From: Algoriphagus winogradskyi
Lineage (GTDB): Bacteria; Bacteroidota; Bacteroidia; Cytophagales; Cyclobacteriaceae
Reading direction: 5' to 3'
DNA: 64,000 nt
Assembly: GCF_900182815.1 (NCBI RefSeq)
Contig: NZ_FXUA01000001.1
Coordinates: 124,001 to 188,000 of the forward strand
Positions within the stretch are counted from its first letter, which is position 1, and the number at the start of each line of letters is the position of its first letter. A model generated the notes under the pieces. The model saw nothing but the letters and a program-made list of their open reading frames with translations. It made no database searches and was not told the origin of the DNA. Shown here piece by piece: positions 1 to 7,386 of the stretch. The position numbers and the translations under genes were made by a program.

Positions 1-98
1 ACCGCAGATTTACGCCGATTTAACTAATGGAAAATTCAGACTTACTAGATTATCAGATCTGCAGAAATCTTCTACCCTTCTCCGCGGGAATCTGCGGG
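1..98. repeat. Imperfect inverted-repeat element, GxxExxY-flank-like
   Basis: The left end reads ACCGCAGATTTACGCCG (1-17). The reverse complement of 82-98 reads CCCGCAGATTCCCGCGG, 13 of 17 identical, so the segment is an imperfect palindrome with about 64 nt between the arms. The CCGCA/GCGG wording resembles the inverted repeats around the GxxExxY gene at 1210-1728. It may be a remnant or an empty version of such an element, or the edge of one lying left of the window. No coding content is seen. Confidence 0.45.
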
Positions 99-141
99 AA
101 AAACCAGAATCTAACAAATTGGCATTTCTATAATTTTAAAA

Positions 142-190
142 TTTGAACTTTGTCCATTGTCAATTGAACTTTGATTATTGATCATTTAAA
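142..190. repeat. Degenerate tandem array, 7-bp period
   Basis: Seven consecutive heptamers can be read: TTTGAAC, TTTGTCC, ATTGTCA, ATTGAAC, TTTGATT, ATTGATC, ATTTAAA, with consensus roughly WTTGAHC. It lies just upstream of the arginase promoter-like box. It is one of at least six period-7 arrays in intergenic DNA of this window. Confidence 0.55.
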
Positions 191-202
191 GGCATTTTTA
201 AC

Positions 203-210
203 TACTTTTG
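203..210 (+). promoter_or_regulatory. Bacteroidota -7 box (TAnnTTTG) before arginase
   Basis: TACTTTTG matches the Bacteroidota -7 consensus TAnnTTTG and leaves a leader of about 40 nt before the ATG at 254. A TTG at 178-180 is a possible -33 element but the spacing is slightly long. Confidence 0.35.
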
Positions 211-253
211 CCTTCCATTACCCAACCCACTATAACTTTAAATTCCTCTTAGA

Positions 254-1204
254 ATGCGTGATATTAAATTAGTAGAAGTACGGTCAGAGATTGCCGCCGG
301 AACCCGTGGAGCAAGCATGGGTATAGATGCTTTGAAAATTGCCAGCTTAGATAAGAAGTCTGACTTCTTCACACAGTTTGACCCTATCAACGTTCCTGAC
401 GCGAATAACTACCTATGGAAAGGCAACAATTTCCCACATGCTAAATACATCGATGGCGTTTATCAGGTTTTGAAAAATGTCTATTCCACGATCGAATCTT
501 TACGTATGGAGAAAAAATTTCCTATCGTTTTGGCGGGAGACCACAGCACTGCGGCAGGCACTATCATGGGCATCAAAGCTGCCGATCCTGATAAGCGTTT
601 AGGAGTGATTTGGATTGATGCACATGCTGATTTACACACACCATTCACCACTCCTTCCGGAAATATGCATGGAATGCCCTTGGCGATGGTTTCTCAATTG
701 GATAATTTGGATTGTCAGGTGAATGAACCCTCAGAAGAGACTTTGGCTCTATGGAAACGAATCAAGGCTATCGGCGGTGAATCTCCAAAAATTGATCCCA
801 AGGATATCGTATTCATCACGGTACGAGATACCGAAGCACCAGAAGATCATCTGATCAAAAATTACGGAATCAAAAATTTCAGTACTCAGGAAGTCCGTTC
901 AAAGGGGATTGATCAAATCTCTGCTGAAGCGTTGGAAACGCTGAAAGATTGCGATCAAATCTATATTTCCTTTGATGTGGATAGTTTGGATAGCTCCATC
1001 TCTGTGGGTACTGGTACTCCGGTGCCAGATGGCTTGACTGTACAGGAAGCGATAGAACTTAATGTCAAACTGATTCAGGATAAGCGAGTATGCTGCTGGG
1101 AAATCGTAGAAGTGAATCCTACCCTTGACTCGGAGAATCTAATGGCCGAAAACGCATTCGAAGTTCTAGAAGCAACAGTAAAGTCTTTGGTAGATAATTT
1201 CTAG
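254..1204 (+). CDS. Arginase (ureohydrolase family)
   Basis: Ureohydrolase, most likely arginase, which hydrolyses L-arginine to ornithine and urea in the cytoplasm using a dinuclear manganese centre. The metal ligand motifs are visible: GDHS at residues 95-98, DAHAD at 122-126 and DVD at 241-243. The substrate loop SGNMHG (135-140) is the form typical of arginases, which argues against agmatinase or formiminoglutamase. Length (316 aa) is normal for the family. The start has a TAnnTTTG box about 43 nt upstream. The next core gene is argS, so two arginine-using genes are neighbours, separated only by the GxxExxY cassette that begins 6 nt after this stop codon. Confidence 0.9.
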   Translation: MRDIKLVEVRSEIAAGTRGASMGIDALKIASLDKKSDFFTQFDPINVPDANNYLWKGNNFPHAKYIDGVYQVLKNVYSTIESLRMEKKFPIVLAGDHSTAAGTIMGIKAADPDKRLGVIWIDAHADLHTPFTTPSGNMHGMPLAMVSQLDNLDCQVNEPSEETLALWKRIKAIGGESPKIDPKDIVFITVRDTEAPEDHLIKNYGIKNFSTQEVRSKGIDQISAEALETLKDCDQIYISFDVDSLDSSISVGTGTPVPDGLTVQEAIELNVKLIQDKRVCCWEIVEVNPTLDSENLMAENAFEVLEATVKSLVDNF

Positions 1205-1209
1205 GTTTA

Positions 1210-1251
1210 TTAACCGCAAAGTGCACGGAGTTTTGCGCAGAGTACACTGAG
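1210..1251 (+). repeat. Left inverted repeat of GxxExxY cassette
   Basis: Begins TTAACCGCAAAGTGCACGGA and contains GCGCAGAG. It pairs with the reverse complement of 1690-1728, which begins TTAACCGCAGAGCACGCAAA, with roughly 27 of 39 positions matching and one gap. The repeat starts 6 nt after the arginase stop codon. Confidence 0.65.
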
Positions 1252-1262
1252 TAAAAACACTT

Positions 1263-1667
1263 ATGATTGACGAAGATCTCATACTTGAAAATGAAATTGC
1301 CACACGGGTTATTGGCATAGCAATAGATGTCCATCGTCAATTAGGGCCTGGACTTTTAGAGAATGCATATAAGCAAGTTTTAGCCTTTAAACTCCAGAAA
1401 GCTGGTATTTTTGTAGAAGTAGAGAAAAAAATGCCATTAGAAATTGATGAAATTAACTTAGACGTTGGCTACATAATTGATATTTTGGTGGAAAGGAAAT
1501 TAGTTTTGGAATTGAAATCAGTTGATATACTCAACGACGTTCATTTTGCCCAAACGCTTAACTACGTAAAAATCGGAAAATACAAATTGGGTCTGCTTAT
1601 TAACTTTAATGTTTCCCAACTAAAATATGGAATTCAAAGAGTTGCTAATACGAAACCCAGAATATAA
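1263..1667 (+). CDS. GxxExxY family protein (PD-(D/E)xK nuclease-like)
   Basis: A 134-aa member of the GxxExxY family, named for a motif seen here as GLLENAY (residues 30-36). The core D73 ... ELK (E83, K85) fits the PD-(D/E)xK nuclease fold to which this family is assigned. Biochemical function is unknown. The gene sits alone between inverted repeats at 1210-1251 and 1690-1728 and fills the arginase-argS gap, so it behaves like a compact cassette rather than part of the operon. I am sure of the family, not of its activity or whether it moves. Confidence 0.85.
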   Translation: MIDEDLILENEIATRVIGIAIDVHRQLGPGLLENAYKQVLAFKLQKAGIFVEVEKKMPLEIDEINLDVGYIIDILVERKLVLELKSVDILNDVHFAQTLNYVKIGKYKLGLLINFNVSQLKYGIQRVANTKPRI

Positions 1668-1689
1668 ATAAAAACATAAAATGAATCAA

Positions 1690-1728
1690 TTGCGCCCTCT
1701 GCGAAATCTTTGCGTGCTCTGCGGTTAA
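1690..1728 (-). repeat. Right inverted repeat of GxxExxY cassette
   Basis: Reads TTGCGCCCTCTGCGAAATCT onward and ends GCGGTTAA. It is the imperfect inverted counterpart of 1210-1251 and stops 6 nt before the argS ATG, so argS translation signals lie inside or next to the element. Confidence 0.65.
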
Positions 1729-1734
1729 AAAAAT

Positions 1735-3525
1735 ATGAACATACAAGAATCAATACATAACGGCATACAGCTTGCCTTTCAGAATATCTTCAATCACGAT
1801 CTGCCTTTGGAGCAGATCAGCCTCGCTCCTACGCGGAAGGAATTTGAAGGAACTTACACCTTCGTGGTTTTTCCCTACCTGAAAGTGTCCAAAGCAACTC
1901 CTGAGGTCACAGCAAATCTAATCGGTGAATACTTGAAAGAAAACGTAGCTGAAGTTGCTGGTTTCAATGTAGTAAAAGGCTTCCTGAATCTAGAACTGAA
2001 CAACATGATCTGGGTGGATGTTTTCCAAAAGCTATTTGCCAACGAAAACATAGGCCAACTTCCTGCAAACGGTCAAAAGGTGATGGTGGAATATTCTTCT
2101 CCTAATACCAATAAACCTCTTCATCTTGGTCACCTCAGAAATAACTTTTTGGGATTTTCGGTTGCAAACATCCTGGAGGCAAATGGGTACGAAGTCATAA
2201 AAGCCAATTTGGTAAATGACCGAGGAATTCACATTTGTAAGTCTATGGTAGCATACCAGCATTTCGGGAATGAAGAAACTCCAGAATCCTCCGGATTGAA
2301 AGGTGACCACTTGGCTGGAAAATATTATGTGATTTTTGACCAGAAATACAAAGAGCAAATTGCTGAATTGAAGGAGAAAGGTCAATCTGAAGATGAGGCT
2401 AAAAAGAATGCTCCTTTATTCCTTGAAGCGCAGGAAATGCTTCGCAAATGGGAGGCAAATGACGAGGAAGTTGTCTCGCTTTGGAAGCAAATGAATACCT
2501 GGGTTTACGCTGGTTTTGAAAAGACTTACCAGCGCATGGGAGTTAGCTTTGACAAGTATTACTACGAATCTGATACGTACCTTCTAGGAAAAGACATAGT
2601 TACCGAAGGGTTAGAAAAAGGAGTATTTTTCAAAAAAGAAAATGGCTCGGTTTGGGTGGATTTAACTGATGAGGGACTGGACGAAAAACTGGTTCTTCGC
2701 GGTGATGGAACCTCTGTTTACATCACCCAAGATATGGGTACAGCTGATTTGAAGTACGATGATTTTGGAATAAGCAAGTCAGTATATGTAGTTGGTAATG
2801 AGCAAGATTACCACTTTGATGTTTTGTTTAAGATTATGCGTAAACTAGGCCGTCCATATGGAGAAGGACTTTACCATTTATCATATGGCATGGTAGATTT
2901 GCCAACAGGTAAAATGAAGTCCCGAGAGGGAACCGTAGTAGATGCTGATGACTTGATGCAAGAGATGGTGGACACTGCCGCACAGCATACCAAAGAACTT
3001 GGTAAAATTGACGGCTTCAATGAGGAACAGGCAGCTGAACTCTATGAAACTCTAGGAATGGGTGCTTTGAAATACTTCTTGCTAAAAGTGGATCCTAAAA
3101 AACGAATGTTGTTCAACCCGCAGGAATCCATAGAATTCCAAGGAAATACCGGGCCATTTATCCAATACTCCCATGCTCGAATTGCTTCAATACTAAGAAA
3201 AGCTGAACAAATTGGTGTCGAATACAAACAAGCGGACTTCTCTAAAGTTAATAAAGTAGAAGAGTCAGAATCAAGCTTGATTTACCTATTGAATGATTTT
3301 GAAAAGAAAATATCCCAGGCTGGATTGGATTATTCCCCTGCCATTTTAGCACAATACCTTTTCGATTTGGCGAAGGAATACAATAGATTCTATGCGGATC
3401 TTCCTATATTTCTTGAAAATGATCCAACCATTCTTGCTTTCCGAGTGGCGCTTTCGGCTCATACCGCAAAGACCCTCAGGAAAGGAATGCAATTACTTGG
3501 AATCGCAGTACCCGAACGAATGTAA
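1735..3525 (+). CDS. argS: Arginyl-tRNA synthetase
   Basis: Class I aminoacyl-tRNA synthetase that charges tRNA(Arg) in the cytoplasm. The N-terminal additional domain (about residues 1-100) is followed by the Rossmann catalytic domain with PNTNKPLHLGHLRN (123-136, HIGH-type motif) and a KMKSREG loop near 393 (KMSKS-type). The C-terminal anticodon-binding helical domain ends in GMQLLGIAVPERM, the typical ArgS tail. Length 596 aa is normal. The upstream inverted repeat ends 6 nt before the ATG, and the glutathione peroxidase gene starts 2 nt after the stop, so the two are probably co-transcribed. Confidence 0.97.
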   Translation: MNIQESIHNGIQLAFQNIFNHDLPLEQISLAPTRKEFEGTYTFVVFPYLKVSKATPEVTANLIGEYLKENVAEVAGFNVVKGFLNLELNNMIWVDVFQKLFANENIGQLPANGQKVMVEYSSPNTNKPLHLGHLRNNFLGFSVANILEANGYEVIKANLVNDRGIHICKSMVAYQHFGNEETPESSGLKGDHLAGKYYVIFDQKYKEQIAELKEKGQSEDEAKKNAPLFLEAQEMLRKWEANDEEVVSLWKQMNTWVYAGFEKTYQRMGVSFDKYYYESDTYLLGKDIVTEGLEKGVFFKKENGSVWVDLTDEGLDEKLVLRGDGTSVYITQDMGTADLKYDDFGISKSVYVVGNEQDYHFDVLFKIMRKLGRPYGEGLYHLSYGMVDLPTGKMKSREGTVVDADDLMQEMVDTAAQHTKELGKIDGFNEEQAAELYETLGMGALKYFLLKVDPKKRMLFNPQESIEFQGNTGPFIQYSHARIASILRKAEQIGVEYKQADFSKVNKVEESESSLIYLLNDFEKKISQAGLDYSPAILAQYLFDLAKEYNRFYADLPIFLENDPTILAFRVALSAHTAKTLRKGMQLLGIAVPERM

Positions 3526-3527
3526 CT

Positions 3528-4115
3528 ATGAAGAATTTACTATTTCTAGGCTGTTTTTTGTTGCTCATGAGTGCCTACTCTATAAGCAAAACTTCTGTTT
3601 TAAAAGCTAAAAACACCTCTATTGATAAAGAAGTTATGGCTCCATCATTCTATGAATTCTCCATGAAAGACCTAAATGGTGAAATGGTTGATTTTAGTTC
3701 CTTTAAAGGAAAGAAGGTGATGGTAGTCAATGTCGCTTCCAAATGCGGATATACTCCGCAATACGAAGAATTGCAGAAGCTTTATGCAGAGCATAGTGAC
3801 AAAATCGTGATTTTGGGCTTCCCTGCTAACAATTTTGGAGGTCAAGAACCTGGATCAAACGAAGAAATCAAATCTTTTTGCTCTGAAAACTACGGTGTGA
3901 CATTTCCAATGTTTGAGAAAGTTTCTGTAAAAGGATACGACAAGCACCCTATCTACAGATGGCTTTCGGATGCTAAGCAGAATGGCTGGAACAACGAAGA
4001 ACCTAGCTGGAATTTTTGCAAGTACATCCTAAATGAGGAAGGCGAACTCATCAACTATTTTCCTTCCAAAGTATCTCCATTGGATCAGGAAATAATAGAT
4101 CTTATAAATGCCTAA
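3528..4115 (+). CDS. Glutathione peroxidase family protein, exported
   Basis: Thiol peroxidase of the glutathione peroxidase family. Residues 1-20 form a hydrophobic signal-like segment, pointing to a periplasmic or membrane-anchored protein. The catalytic cysteine lies in SKCGYTPQ (Cys73, no selenocysteine), the glutamine in FPANNFGGQEP (near 108) and the tryptophan in SWNFCKYI (near 160). Cys-type bacterial members usually draw electrons from thioredoxin rather than glutathione. It starts 2 nt after argS and menA starts 20 nt downstream, suggesting one transcript without obvious functional link. Confidence 0.9.
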   Translation: MKNLLFLGCFLLLMSAYSISKTSVLKAKNTSIDKEVMAPSFYEFSMKDLNGEMVDFSSFKGKKVMVVNVASKCGYTPQYEELQKLYAEHSDKIVILGFPANNFGGQEPGSNEEIKSFCSENYGVTFPMFEKVSVKGYDKHPIYRWLSDAKQNGWNNEEPSWNFCKYILNEEGELINYFPSKVSPLDQEIIDLINA

Positions 4116-4134
4116 TTAGAAGATTTCGGACTGA

Positions 4135-5055
4135 GTGAAACAAGCTATTCAAACAAAAAAAGAAGCCTGGCTGCATGCGGTCAGGCTTCGTACATTACCA
4201 CTAGCCCTAGCAAGTATCTTTGCAGGTTCTTTTTTGGCAGTATACAAAGAGGTTTTTCGTTGGGAGATTTTATTACTCGCTTCATTGACCACTATCTTTT
4301 TGCAGATTCTGTCAAATCTTTCGAATGACTATGGAGATACTATTCATGGGGCTGATCATCAGGATCGCCAAGGCCCGATGAGAGCAGTACAATCTGGTTT
4401 GATTACTTTACCTGAAATGAAAAAAGCGATGTATCTCTTTGGGGCTTTGGCATTGATTTCAGGTCTGCTTTTGCTCTATTTTGCTGTTCAGGATTGGGTG
4501 CTTTTCGGAATATTTTTGGGATTAGGGCTGGCTTCCATCTGGGCTGCTATTTCTTACACTTCAGGAAATAATCCCTACGGATATGCAGGATTGGGAGATA
4601 TTTCGGTGTTTATTTTCTTTGGTTTGCTCGGTGTTTTTGGCACCTTTTTCCTCCATAGTTTGACTTGGGATGATTCCATAATTTGGATTGGAATTGCTTT
4701 AGGGCTTTTCAGCACAGCTGTGTTAAACATCAATAACATCCGTGATATTGAGTCAGACACCACTGCTGGGAAAAAATCTATTCCAGTGAGAATCGGAAGA
4801 AAAGCTGCAAACATTTACAATTGGTTTTTGATTTTAGGGGGGAATTACTGCCTGTTGATATTTGCCTTTGTCACCAAAGAATGGACTACTTTATTGGCTT
4901 TAGCGCTTTTCCCGCTAATGATCCGAATTGGTATAAGTGTACAGAAAGGAAAGGATTCAGAAGCTATTGATCCCAATCTCAAAAAAATGGCACTTAGCAC
5001 CTTGGTTTGGGTGATATTATTCGGAATTGGTTTAGTTTTTTTAGGAAAAAGCTGA
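4135..5055 (+). CDS. menA: 1,4-dihydroxy-2-naphthoate polyprenyltransferase
   Basis: UbiA-superfamily membrane prenyltransferase that attaches the polyprenyl tail to 1,4-dihydroxy-2-naphthoate in menaquinone synthesis. Eight or nine hydrophobic segments span the protein. The first Asp-rich motif is NDYGDTIHGAD with a following QD (around residues 63-75), and the second is NNIRDIESD (around 200-208). It begins with GTG at 4135, supported by the conserved N-terminus (AWLHAVRLRTLPLALASI) immediately downstream. Menaquinone is the expected respiratory quinone in Bacteroidota, and the etf genes at 23-24.7 kb would feed the same pool. Confidence 0.9.
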   Translation: MKQAIQTKKEAWLHAVRLRTLPLALASIFAGSFLAVYKEVFRWEILLLASLTTIFLQILSNLSNDYGDTIHGADHQDRQGPMRAVQSGLITLPEMKKAMYLFGALALISGLLLLYFAVQDWVLFGIFLGLGLASIWAAISYTSGNNPYGYAGLGDISVFIFFGLLGVFGTFFLHSLTWDDSIIWIGIALGLFSTAVLNINNIRDIESDTTAGKKSIPVRIGRKAANIYNWFLILGGNYCLLIFAFVTKEWTTLLALALFPLMIRIGISVQKGKDSEAIDPNLKKMALSTLVWVILFGIGLVFLGKS

Positions 5056-5119
5056 CAAAAGTCCTTTTCTATTCTTTTAAATAAGGGTAATTTGGGGTAA
5101 ACCAATGAACTCAGCTATT

Positions 5120-5971
5120 ATGACAAAAGTACTTGTGCCTTACGATTTTTCAGAGCAAGCAAATAACGCCCTGAATTTTGCTACCAACATATCATCCAAA
5201 TTTGATCATGTGGAAATTATGGTATTACACGTAGTTGAAGTACCTAGTTCTTCGGGTATGGGAACTATGGGTGGTGGCGAAGTGATGCCTGAAATGGAAA
5301 GCCAAATGTTCTTCATTGAACTGATGGATAGACGCAAGGAGCAATTCAAAGAACTGGAAAATAAGCATGCAGGAAGCAAGTATGGCTTCAGTACAAAAAT
5401 CGTATTGGGCAATGCTTTTCAAAATATTTCTTCGGCTATTATAGATGAAGATCCTGATTTGGTAATTATGGGATCAAAAGGCTCCGATGGAATAGAAGAG
5501 GTATTAATAGGAAGTAATACTGAAAAAGTGGTAAGAACTTCCCATTGCCCTGTGATGACCATAAAAGCAAATACAAATCCAGAGAAAATCAAGAAAATAG
5601 TTTTCGCAAATGATTTCAGAGAAGGTCAGGACGAATTAGCCAAACGCATAAAAAATCTTCAGGAATGGTTTGACGCAGATCTTTATTTAGTGGTGATCAA
5701 TACTCCTGGAAGCTTTGAAACTACTCGGGAATCTGCTGCTAGGATTAAATATTTTGTTAACAAATACGAAATAAAACACGCAGTGGCGGAGATTTACAAT
5801 TCAGATTCCGAGGAATCTGGCATTGTAGAATTTGCAGAAGATATCGATGCCGACCTGATCGCAATGGCTACTCATGGTCGTACAGGTCTTGTTCATTTAT
5901 TTACCGGAAGTATTGCCGAGGACGTGGTAAACCATGCCAAGCGCCCTGTTTGGACATTTAAAGTAAAATAA
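5120..5971 (+). CDS. Universal stress protein, tandem UspA domains
   Basis: Cytoplasmic protein with two UspA domains in tandem (about residues 1-145 and 155-283). Each ends in the ATP-binding-type loop: GSKGSDGIEEVLIGSNTEKV in the first and THGRTGLVHLFTGSIAEDV in the second. Start choice: an ATG at 5105 exists, but a TAATTTG promoter-like box at 5088-5094 would leave almost no leader, and MTKVLVPYDFSEQA from 5120 is the usual family N-terminus. Function is generally stress-related nucleotide binding; the specific role is unknown. A hairpin terminator follows at 5990-6016. Confidence 0.88.
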   Translation: MTKVLVPYDFSEQANNALNFATNISSKFDHVEIMVLHVVEVPSSSGMGTMGGGEVMPEMESQMFFIELMDRRKEQFKELENKHAGSKYGFSTKIVLGNAFQNISSAIIDEDPDLVIMGSKGSDGIEEVLIGSNTEKVVRTSHCPVMTIKANTNPEKIKKIVFANDFREGQDELAKRIKNLQEWFDADLYLVVINTPGSFETTRESAARIKYFVNKYEIKHAVAEIYNSDSEESGIVEFAEDIDADLIAMATHGRTGLVHLFTGSIAEDVVNHAKRPVWTFKVK

Positions 5972-5989
5972 TTCAAAAATTTAGTAACG

Positions 5990-6016
5990 AATACCTACTC
6001 TTCGGGGTGGGTATTT
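5990..6016 (+). terminator. Rho-independent terminator after usp
   Basis: AATACCTACTC TTCG GGGTGGGTATT forms an 11-bp stem with two G-T pairs and a TTCG tetraloop, followed by TTTCATTTT. It separates the usp gene from the SUI1 gene. Confidence 0.7.
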
Positions 6017-6025
6017 TCATTTTAT

Positions 6026-6379
6026 ATGGCGAAAAAAAATAACGATTGGAAAAAACGCGATGGTGTCGTGTATTCTACTAGCGATGATTTTGAGTTTCAA
6101 ACTGGAAATGATGAAGACGAAGATACACTGCCTGCAAATCAGCAAAACTTAAAAGTGTTACTTGACAAAAAAGCTAGAGCTGGCAAAAAAGTCACGCTAA
6201 TTGAAGGTTTTATAGGTAGTGAGGAAGATTTAAAAGAGTTGGGGAAAATGCTCAAAAACAAATGTGGTGTCGGTGGATCTGCTAAAGACGGAGAAATCCT
6301 GATTCAAGGTGATCACAGAGACAAGATAGTCCAAGTCCTTCAATCCGCAGGGTACAAAGCCAAAAAGTCCGGAGGATAA
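6026..6379 (+). CDS. yciH: Translation initiation factor SUI1/YciH family protein
   Basis: Bacterial homologue of eukaryotic eIF1 (SUI1 fold). The C-terminal half (about residues 40-117) carries the family signature [26 protein letters not shown] and [18 protein letters not shown]. The N-terminal 40 residues are charged and variable. E. coli YciH affects start-codon fidelity in vitro, and its bacterial role is not settled. Its stop codon abuts, with no gap, the stop of the convergent transglutaminase gene. Confidence 0.9.
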   Translation: MAKKNNDWKKRDGVVYSTSDDFEFQTGNDEDEDTLPANQQNLKVLLDKKARAGKKVTLIEGFIGSEEDLKELGKMLKNKCGVGGSAKDGEILIQGDHRDKIVQVLQSAGYKAKKSGG

Positions 6380-7273
6380 TCACCCATTGATTACCTCTTC
6401 CTCCAAATTCCTCACATCTACACTCACCTTCATCTCCTGCTCACTACCACTGTACACAATTCCTTTTAAGGGTGTGACATCTGCAAAATCACGCCCTACG
6501 GCAACACGAATGTGCTTATCATTAACCAGAAGGTTATTTGTTGCATCAAACTCTATCCATTCATGGCCCGGAACATAAATAGCAATCCAGGCATGAGATG
6601 CGTCGGCTCCGATCATTTTAGGCTTGCCAGGAGGTGGTAAAGTCTCAAGATACCCACTTACATACCTTGCTGACAATCCAATTGACCTCAAGCATGCTAA
6701 AGAAAAATGTGCAAAATCCTGACACACTCCCTTTTTGTGTTTAAACACTTTCTCAAGCGGGGTACTGATATCAGAAAATCCCGGAGTAAAAGCAAAGTCA
6801 TTGAATATTCTTGTATTCAAATCAAGCATAGCTTCCATTATAGGACGTCCTGGAGTGAAGGATTTTAAGGTATAATCACTTATCCCATCTATGAAGTTTA
6901 CATGTTTTGACTCCAAATAATATTGTCTAACATCCGTAGAAGTCTTTGTGGAATGAAGCAACTCCACCACTTTTTCCCAAGGCATAGTATCAGTAGGTTT
7001 GATTGAAACCCAAGCTGGAGAAGATAGCTCAACAACACTTTTGGAAGTCACTGTGAGATTCTTGTGCGATCGTTCTACTGAAAAATAAAGGTATTTATTT
7101 CCAAAAAAATCTACTCGCTCTATCTCCGTGCTAGGCTTTGGACTGATCTCACAAAAGTATTCTTCAACATTCTGAAAAGGGAGATCAGGCGGAATCTGAA
7201 ACATCAAATTATGACATAGAACCGCTGGGAAATCATAGATATAATTAGTGATATGTGTGACCTTATATTTCAT
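6380..7273 (-). CDS. Transglutaminase-like protein (standalone)
   Basis: Transglutaminase/protease superfamily protein with an N-terminal bacterial-transglutaminase beta region (1-90) and a catalytic core. The Cys-His-Asp triad is visible: GVCQDF (Cys184), ASHAW (His227) and FDATN (Asp243). There is no signal peptide, so it is probably cytoplasmic. It is the last gene of a three-gene minus-strand cluster with the ATP-grasp/alpha-E protein and the TGase-DUF2126 protein, which recur together in many bacteria. The substrate is unknown; a peptidase or transpeptidase acting on the product of the ligases is the inferred role. Confidence 0.88.
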   Translation of the reverse strand: MKYKVTHITNYIYDFPAVLCHNLMFQIPPDLPFQNVEEYFCEISPKPSTEIERVDFFGNKYLYFSVERSHKNLTVTSKSVVELSSPAWVSIKPTDTMPWEKVVELLHSTKTSTDVRQYYLESKHVNFIDGISDYTLKSFTPGRPIMEAMLDLNTRIFNDFAFTPGFSDISTPLEKVFKHKKGVCQDFAHFSLACLRSIGLSARYVSGYLETLPPPGKPKMIGADASHAWIAIYVPGHEWIEFDATNNLLVNDKHIRVAVGRDFADVTPLKGIVYSGSEQEMKVSVDVRNLEEEVING

Positions 7274-7386
7274 GCGTCTAGACTGAATTTCTTATTTTTT
7301 TTGCACTACCATTAACAAACTTCATTTGAGAAAAGCACACATTAATATGTTTAACCTGCAGATTAATACTGGAGTTAGGCTCGATT

